A stretch of DNA of 64,000 nt from an uncultured Acetatifactor sp. (lineage in GTDB: Bacteria; Bacillota; Clostridia; Lachnospirales; Lachnospiraceae), in the NCBI GenBank assembly GCA_910584235.1, contig CAJTZD010000012.1, positions 31,485-95,484 of the forward strand. The letters are read 5' to 3'. The notes beneath the pieces were generated by a model. The model was not told the DNA's origin. It searched no databases and saw only the letters and a program-made list of their open reading frames with translations. A program made the translations under genes and the position numbers. Shown here piece by piece: positions 58,739 to 64,000 of this stretch. Each line of letters opens with the position of its first letter. The first letter of the stretch is position 1.

Positions 58739-60088
58739 TTAAATTCCCAACAGCATGGCGGCGAACCGGAAATATACCAGCAAAGACAAAGCATCTACAA
58801 TCGTAGTGATGAACGGACTGGCCATCACCGCCGGGTCGAAGCCAATCCGCTTAGCTCCTATGGGCAGCAGGCATCCCACTACCATGGCCATCAGCACCGC
58901 CGCCACCAGCGTCAGGCACACCGTAAAGGCCACCATCAGCCCCACCCGGTCGAACAGCATCAGCTTGGCGAAGTTTGCCGCCGCCAGCGTCCCGCCGCAG
59001 AGGATGGATACCCTGATTTCTTTCCATACCACCCTGGGCACATCCCGGTAGGTGATCTCCCCCAGGGAAAGTCCGCGGATCACCGTCACGCTGGCCTGGC
59101 CCCCCGCGTTCCCTCCCGTATCCATGAGCATGGGAATAAATGCCACCAGCACCGCGCAGGCACTCAGAGCGTCTTCAAAGGAAGCGATGATCGCCCCGGT
59201 AAAGGTAGCCGACACCATCAATAGCAGCAGCCAGGGAATCCTCTTCTTGAAAGTCTCCCCCACCCCTGTCCGCATATAGGGCTTGTCGCTGGGGACAATG
59301 GCCGCCATCTTCTCCATGTCCTCCGTGGTCTCTTCCTCCATGATGTCAACAACGTCGTCAACCGTGATGATGCCCACCAGGCGGTTCTCGTTGTCCACCA
59401 CCGGCATGGCCGTAAAGTCGTATTTCTTGAACTGCTCCGCCACCTGCTCCTGGTCCATGAGGGTGTGGATGGAAATCACGTTCTCGTGCATGATGTCCGC
59501 AATCCGCTCGTCCCCCCGGCTCAGCAGCAGATAGCGCAGCGCCACAGTCCCGATGAGTTCTCTTCTGGCATCCAGCACATAACAGATATTGATGGTCTCG
59601 CTGTCCAGACCCACGGCGCGAATGCGCTCAATGGCCTGGTTCACCGTCAGGCTCTCTTTTAATGACACGTACTCCACCGTCATGATGCTGCCCGCGGAAT
59701 CCTCCGGATAGCGCAGCAGCTGGTTCACGGCCTGGCGGGTCTGGGGATTGGCATTGGCCAATAACCGCTCCACCACATTGGCAGGCATTTCCTCCAGGAA
59801 GTCCGCCGCGTCGTCTGCCATCAGGTTGTCGATGATACTGCCTGCCTCCATGTCGGACAGGGAGCCGATAATGGCCTCCTGGCTGTCGAATTCCAGATAG
59901 GAGAAGACATCCGCCGCCAGGTCCTTTGGCAGGATACGGAACACCTTCAGCCTCTCCTCCGTCTCCTGCTCTTCCATCAGGAAAGCAATGTCCGCTTCGT
60001 TGAGCTCCGAAAGCAATTGACGAATGTTCGTGTATTTCTTGGCGTCAAGAAGCTCTCTGATCTCTTCTAATTCGATTCTTCTCTCCAT
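58739..60088 (-). CDS. mgtE: Magnesium transporter MgtE
   Basis: The 449-residue protein has the MgtE order: an N domain (about 1-125; LLSELNEADIAFLMEEQETE), a pair of CBS domains (about 130-250; VYSLVA-free but with FTAMPVVDNENRLVGIITVD near 220) and five membrane helices (about 285-449) with the pore loop region PMLMDTGGNAGGQASVTVIR. It is a Mg2+ channel gated by cytoplasmic Mg2+ at the CBS pair. AAGGAG precedes the ATG. The 5' region has a strong promoter, a short overlapping ORF and a stem of 10 bp, but not the M-box riboswitch. Confidence 0.96.
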   Translation of the reverse strand: MERRIELEEIRELLDAKKYTNIRQLLSELNEADIAFLMEEQETEERLKVFRILPKDLAADVFSYLEFDSQEAIIGSLSDMEAGSIIDNLMADDAADFLEEMPANVVERLLANANPQTRQAVNQLLRYPEDSAGSIMTVEYVSLKESLTVNQAIERIRAVGLDSETINICYVLDARRELIGTVALRYLLLSRGDERIADIMHENVISIHTLMDQEQVAEQFKKYDFTAMPVVDNENRLVGIITVDDVVDIMEEETTEDMEKMAAIVPSDKPYMRTGVGETFKKRIPWLLLLMVSATFTGAIIASFEDALSACAVLVAFIPMLMDTGGNAGGQASVTVIRGLSLGEITYRDVPRVVWKEIRVSILCGGTLAAANFAKLMLFDRVGLMVAFTVCLTLVAAVLMAMVVGCLLPIGAKRIGFDPAVMASPFITTIVDALSLLVYFRFAAMLLGI

Positions 60089-60173
60089 AGCATTTCTCCT
60101 TATGTGGTTTTAGTTGTGCCCGGCTACTTCGACCGGGAAGAGGGTTGTCGCTGCTTTTCTTTGTACTCTTCAT
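60045..60173 (-). CDS. Candidate 42-codon upstream ORF overlapping the mgtE start
   Basis: An ATG at 60173 follows AAAGGAGGTGGTTTTAGG and opens a 42-codon frame that crosses the mgtE start out of frame and stops 44 nt inside mgtE. It encodes a basic peptide with MKSTKKSSDNPLPGRSSR at its start. The frame includes two Pro codons early. Its position recalls mgtL-type leader peptides, but that is inference. It could also be a chance frame. Confidence 0.4.
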   Translation of the reverse strand: MKSTKKSSDNPLPGRSSRAQLKPHKEKCYGEKNRIRRDQRAS

Positions 60174-60184
60174 CCTAAAACCAC
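60104..60184 (-). promoter_or_regulatory. Stem-loop enclosing the mgtE upstream ORF
   Basis: GTGGTTTTAG (60175-60184, next to the upstream ORF's start) pairs perfectly with CTAAAACCAC (60104-60113), which ends just ahead of the mgtE ribosome binding site. A CCCGG/CCGGG hairpin lies inside. Translation of the upstream ORF would open the stem. Confidence 0.55.
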
Positions 60185-60229
60185 CTCCTTTCAAAATGCT
60201 ATTTTGTGTCAAATCTTAAGAACATACTT

Positions 60230-60258
60230 ATTTTAGTCTCAAAACTCCTCTTTGTCAA
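60230..60258 (-). promoter_or_regulatory. Promoter of mgtE
   Basis: A perfect TTGACA and TAAAAT are separated by 17 nt on the minus strand, overlapping the last codons of the YigZ-family gene. Confidence 0.65.
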
Positions 60259-60889
60259 CGAAATAAATCTCCTCAATCCCCTCAAGGGACACTCTTCCGC
60301 TGGTGGCGTCCGCCGTCTCTTTTTGCAGTCCCTGCAGCTCCTCCCGGGGAATCTGCAGCACAAGGAGCGCCTTTTCCCCATATTCCGCAGACAATGGCTC
60401 CATCCCTCTGTCCTTTAGAAGATACAATATTTTTCCCACATCCGTGTAATCGGCCTCTATCCTTGCCCGGTATCCCTGCCGCATCCTACCCACTGAGCAA
60501 TTCTTCAAGCCCTCCTTTACCGCCTGGGTATAGGCTCTGACCAGGCCGCCTGTGCCTAACAGCACGCCGCCAAAATATCTGGTTACCACCACCGCCGCAT
60601 TCCGGATTCCCTCCCCGGTAAGCACCTCCAGCATGGGCCGGCCCGCAGTGCCTGAGGGTTCCCCGTCGTCGCTGCAGCGGGTTAGCTCCCCTTTAGAGCC
60701 AATGACATAGGCATAGCAATTATGTCTGGCATCCCAGTATTTCTTCCGCATCTCCTCCACAAAGCCCGCTGCCTCCTCCTCGCTGCCGCATTCCCGCAGA
60801 GTGGCAATAAACCGGGACTTCTTCTCCACATACTCTCCCTCCCCGCCCGCAAGCAGCACCCGGTAGGAGTTCTCTCTTCCTTTTTCCAT
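60239..60889 (-). CDS. YigZ/IMPACT family protein
   Basis: The 216-residue protein has the UPF0029 (IMPACT) N-terminal domain: KKSRFIATLRECGSEEEAAG, RHNCYAYVIGSKGELTRCSD, then DDGEPSGTAGRPMLEVLTG near residues 75-93 and VVVTRYFGGVLLGTGGLVRA near 101-120. A DUF1949-like C-terminal domain follows. The family relates to translation regulation but its bacterial role is not clear. It is on the same strand as mgtE and ends at its promoter. Confidence 0.93.
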   Translation of the reverse strand: MEKGRENSYRVLLAGGEGEYVEKKSRFIATLRECGSEEEAAGFVEEMRKKYWDARHNCYAYVIGSKGELTRCSDDGEPSGTAGRPMLEVLTGEGIRNAAVVVTRYFGGVLLGTGGLVRAYTQAVKEGLKNCSVGRMRQGYRARIEADYTDVGKILYLLKDRGMEPLSAEYGEKALLVLQIPREELQGLQKETADATSGRVSLEGIEEIYFVDKEEF

Positions 60890-61117
60890 ATATCCGCCTC
60901 ATTCCTGTCCGAATTCTTCCGTTTCGGATTCTTTTTTCGTTTCTAAAGTGATTTTTTTAATTTTTCTATATTCAGGATAGCATAATTTGACGAAAATGTG
61001 AAACAATTATTAAGATGAAAAAGAAATCCTTTATTTACATAACAGTTTTTGGTATAATGACATATATGTGCAGATAGGTACCAGTTTCCACTATGTTTTA
61101 GCAGAAAGGCGAATCCA

Positions 61118-63847
61118 ATGAATTATGGAAAAAGAGGTGTCCGTGCAAAACAAAGGGCACTTAACTCTAAGACACAAAAAATAAGCCGGAAAATAGTCCT
61201 GACTCTGGTGAAGCTGTCTCTGGCAGCGGTCATCGGCATTGTCATCTGCGGCGTCTGTGCGGGCATCGGCGCTTTCAGGGGAATCTTAGCCTCCACTCCG
61301 CAGATTCGTTTAAGCGATGTGGCGCCCACGGGGGAAGCCACCATCGTCTATGACTGCGAGGGCAATGAGATCGATCAGTATGTCAGTATGAACTCCAACC
61401 GCATCCAGATCAACAGCATGGACCTGATCCCCAAGCATCTGGGGGAGGCGTTCGTGGCTCTGGAGGACGAGCGTTTTTACCAGCATAACGGCATCGACAT
61501 CCAGGGAATCGTCCGCTCCGGCTGGCACTTCATCGAGAGTATGGGAAAAAGAAAAGAAGGCGCCAGCACCATCACCCAGCAGCTTCTGAAGAACACCATC
61601 TTCACCACATGGACGGAAGAAAACGGAAATATGGTAAAAATGGTAAAGCGTAAGCTCCAGGAGCAATATCTTGCCCTGGCCATTTCCAAGGAATTCCCAA
61701 AGGATGAGATATTGCTGCGCTACATGAACGCCATCAACCTGGGCCAGAATACTCTTGGCGTGGAGTCGGCTTCCCAACGGTATTTCGGCAAATCCTGCAG
61801 TGAATTGACCTTGTCCGAATGCGCGGTCATTGCCTCCATTACCCAGAACCCTACCGCCCATAATCCCATCTATTACCCCAAGGCCAATGCTTCTAGGCGG
61901 CAGACCTGTCTGGACAATATGTTGGAATTGGGCTTTATCACAACGGCAGAGTACGATGCCGCCGTAGCGGATACGGATGCGGTGTACGACCGTATCAAGC
62001 TCCATGACATCAACTTCCAGACCGCCGTCAATACCACGGCCGGCTCCTATTTCTCGGATGCCGTATACGAGCAGGTGCGGGACGACCTGATCAACCTCAA
62101 GGGCTACAGCGAGTCCATGGCCGAGACCCTGCTGACCTCCGGGGGCCTGCGCATTGAGTCCACCATGGATCCCACCATCCAGAAGATTGCGGACGAAGAA
62201 TTTGCCAATCCGGAAAATTTCCCGGAAAATGTGTACTGGTACCTGAACTATGCGCTCACAGTCTACGGTGCGGACGGCCAGCAGTACAATTTCAGCAAAG
62301 AAAACATGATGTCCTGGTTTAAGGCGAATCTGGACAAGAGCTTTAACCTGATATTCAGTTCCCAGGATGCCGCCCATGAGGCCATTGCCACTTACCGCAC
62401 TGCCGTGCTGGCCGATCTTGGCATTGCCGACAGGGAGGACAATTATCTGGAAACTATCTCCATGACGGCACAGCCCCAGGCAGCCATGACGATCCAGGAT
62501 CAATCTACCGGGTATGTGGTAGCTATCGTGGGCGGGCGGGGTGTCAAGGAGGGGCGGCGAACCCTGAATCGGGCCACGGACGCCATGCGCTCTCCCGGAT
62601 CCACCTTTAAGGTACTGGCCGCTTTTGCGCCGGCTCTTGACAGCGCCGGGCAGACACTTGCCACTACCTACATGGATGCTCCTTTCAACTTCAGCGACGG
62701 CACTCCCTGCAAGAACTGGTACAGCGGCTATCGGGGCATCAATTCCATCCGGGAAGCTGTCCGGGAATCCCTGAATATCGTGGCCGCAAAGACAGAGACG
62801 GTCATCACGCCCCAGCTGGGCTATGATTATATCGTAAACTTTGGTTTTACCACGGTCACGGACGGGGTATGGCTCACTGACTCCAACGGAGAAGATCGTT
62901 TCTATACAGATGTGAACCAGACTCTTGCCTTGGGAGGCCTGACCTACGGTGTCACCCCTTACGAGCTCACTGCCGCCTATGCCGCCATCGCCAACATGGG
63001 GGCCTATATAGAGCCCAAGCTCTACACCAGAGTCACCAATACGGACGGGGACGTCCTCTTGGACAATACCAATCCCACCTCAAAGCAGGTCATCAAGGAA
63101 TCCACCGCTTTCCTGCTCACCGATGCTATGGTGGACGTGGTAAAGAAAGGCGGTACCGGCGCCAGCTGTAACTTCAGCAGCACCATGGCCATTGCCGGCA
63201 AGACGGGCACTTCCACAGACTACCACGACGTATGGTTCGCCGGCTTCACGCCCTATTACACCTGCAGCGTATGGTCCGGTTACGACAATAACGTAGGCAT
63301 GCGTACCAGCAGACCGGGCAAAGAGACGGATCTGTCCAAGACTCTGTGGACAGCCATCATGAAGCGGGTACACGAAAACCTGCCCAGCGAGCCTTTCACC
63401 ACACCCCAGGGTATTGTGCGGGCAGAGGTCTGTATAGAGTCCGGCCTGCAGCCCATCCCCGGTGTCTGCGGGACTACGAGAGGCGAGTATTTCGCTGCCG
63501 GTACGGCACCCACAGATCCCTGTAATATACATTATATGGGTGATATCTGTAAATATGACGGTCTGCCGGCAAGTCCCGAATGTCCGATGAAAAGGCAGGA
63601 GATCATGACATTGCCTTTCAAAGAGGATGCATCCCTGCTGCAGGGCTCTTCCGCCATCACCCAGACTCCCGAACCTGATGGCGAACAGACACCGGAGGGC
63701 TCCGATACGCCGCATTGTCAGCATGATGCCGCGTTCTTCGAAAATCCTGACTGGCCTGCAATCATAGCCCAACAGGAATGGGAAATTACGGAACGCGAAA
63801 TCCAGGCTTCGCAGCAGGATCCCAATGCAAATCCACCTGCGCAATAA
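61118..63847 (+). CDS. Class A penicillin-binding protein (bifunctional PBP1A-type)
   Basis: The 909-residue protein has a short cytoplasmic basic tail, one membrane anchor (about residues 33-58), a GT51 glycosyltransferase domain (about 80-260; EDERFYQHNGIDIQGIVRSG and GASTITQQLLKNT), and a transpeptidase domain (about 430-740) with the active-site Ser in SPGSTFKVLA and KTGTSTDYHD. The C-terminus from about 860 is Pro/Thr/Glu-rich. It polymerises and cross-links peptidoglycan at the outer face. TATAAT at 61053-61058 may be its -10 element. The residues between the two domains (about 270-430) are typical of clostridial PBP1A forms. Confidence 0.96.
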   Translation: MNYGKRGVRAKQRALNSKTQKISRKIVLTLVKLSLAAVIGIVICGVCAGIGAFRGILASTPQIRLSDVAPTGEATIVYDCEGNEIDQYVSMNSNRIQINSMDLIPKHLGEAFVALEDERFYQHNGIDIQGIVRSGWHFIESMGKRKEGASTITQQLLKNTIFTTWTEENGNMVKMVKRKLQEQYLALAISKEFPKDEILLRYMNAINLGQNTLGVESASQRYFGKSCSELTLSECAVIASITQNPTAHNPIYYPKANASRRQTCLDNMLELGFITTAEYDAAVADTDAVYDRIKLHDINFQTAVNTTAGSYFSDAVYEQVRDDLINLKGYSESMAETLLTSGGLRIESTMDPTIQKIADEEFANPENFPENVYWYLNYALTVYGADGQQYNFSKENMMSWFKANLDKSFNLIFSSQDAAHEAIATYRTAVLADLGIADREDNYLETISMTAQPQAAMTIQDQSTGYVVAIVGGRGVKEGRRTLNRATDAMRSPGSTFKVLAAFAPALDSAGQTLATTYMDAPFNFSDGTPCKNWYSGYRGINSIREAVRESLNIVAAKTETVITPQLGYDYIVNFGFTTVTDGVWLTDSNGEDRFYTDVNQTLALGGLTYGVTPYELTAAYAAIANMGAYIEPKLYTRVTNTDGDVLLDNTNPTSKQVIKESTAFLLTDAMVDVVKKGGTGASCNFSSTMAIAGKTGTSTDYHDVWFAGFTPYYTCSVWSGYDNNVGMRTSRPGKETDLSKTLWTAIMKRVHENLPSEPFTTPQGIVRAEVCIESGLQPIPGVCGTTRGEYFAAGTAPTDPCNIHYMGDICKYDGLPASPECPMKRQEIMTLPFKEDASLLQGSSAITQTPEPDGEQTPEGSDTPHCQHDAAFFENPDWPAIIAQQEWEITEREIQASQQDPNANPPAQ

Positions 63848-63872
63848 TTCATGTAAGACTGTTATATTTTCC

Positions 63873-63907
63873 AAAAAGGCCATGGCGCTTCCAGCCATGG
63901 CCTTTTT
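63873..63907 (+). terminator. Strong Rho-independent terminator
   Basis: AAAAAGGCCATGG and CCATGGCCTTTTT form a perfect 13-bp stem with a loop of 9 nt after the penicillin-binding protein gene. The last 90 bases of the window hold no recognised gene. Confidence 0.9.
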
Positions 63908-64000
63908 ATATCTCTATGTACTTGCATATAAATGTCGAATTATGATACCTGTCTTTGGTAGTAAAGACTGAAAAATGGTGCAAACTGGAAGTAAAATCAG

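Noticed and set aside
60089..60240. M-box riboswitch ahead of mgtE
   Set aside because: The region is too short and none of the M-box conserved core is visible.

Overview
The window looks like a chromosomal segment of a Gram-positive anaerobe of the class Clostridia, most likely family Lachnospiraceae. This is inference from gene content: a rimP-nusA-ylxR-L7Ae-infB-rbfA-nrnA-truB-ribF operon, rpsO-pnp, a groESL operon with a perfect CIRCE element, Rex, an Lpl-type sugar ABC transporter, DUF5685 and DUF3791/DUF3990 families, AAGGAGG-like ribosome binding sites and GC-rich third codon positions. No tRNA, rRNA, CRISPR array, insertion sequence or prophage was seen. Most genes are on the minus strand.

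Layout. 1-5.1 kb: a carbohydrate uptake locus (solute-binding lipoprotein cut by the window edge, two permeases, an AraC regulator) with a divergent predicted TIM-barrel glycoside hydrolase. 5.1-13.3 kb: a GT-C-like membrane protein and its GT2 partner, YebC, a CorC/CNNM transporter, a MazF-type toxin without visible antitoxin, Nnr, a coiled-coil protein and Rex. 13.3-18.9 kb: a membrane-anchored GH3 enzyme, aspartate kinase, homoserine dehydrogenase and GlyA. 19.0-25.5 kb: diacylglycerol kinase-like and PAP2 proteins (plus strand), a GT2 enzyme, a fused SfsA-MutY protein, a cytosolic 5'-nucleotidase and a DUF1653 protein. 25.6-31.1 kb: a very short LexA-box transcript, a J-domain protein, DUF5685, a zinc-ribbon membrane protein, a highly structured intergenic element, and the PmbA/TldD pair with an in-frame amber codon in pmbA. 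31.2-36.8 kb: pnp, rpsO, an SH3-NlpC/P60 hydrolase and a Na/Pi cotransporter. 36.9-46.0 kb: the translation operon. 46.2-50.2 kb: a LiaF-like/LytTR pair, a DUF3006-like small gene and groESL. 50.4-53.5 kb: accessory genes (a small plus-strand ORF, a damaged DUF3791-DUF3990 pair, a VOC protein, a DUF1905/C39-like fusion, an AraC regulator). 53.7-58.4 kb: an asymmetric ABC exporter pair and a membrane-bound LuxR-type regulator. 58.7-63.9 kb: MgtE with an upstream overlapping ORF, a YigZ-family protein and a class A penicillin-binding protein.

The least explained material is small and mostly RNA-like: a LexA-box promoter driving a transcript of about 100 nt with a 9-codon ORF and its own terminator (about 25.65-25.80 kb); a three-way-junction fold downstream of pmbA (28.19-28.31 kb); a hairpin of roughly 33 paired positions in the rpsO-pnp spacer (33.35-33.44 kb), reminiscent of the E. 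coli pnp leader; and a stem plus a translated-looking 42-codon ORF ahead of mgtE. The SfsA-MutY fusion is the most unusual protein. All calls come from reading the sequence; no database search was possible.
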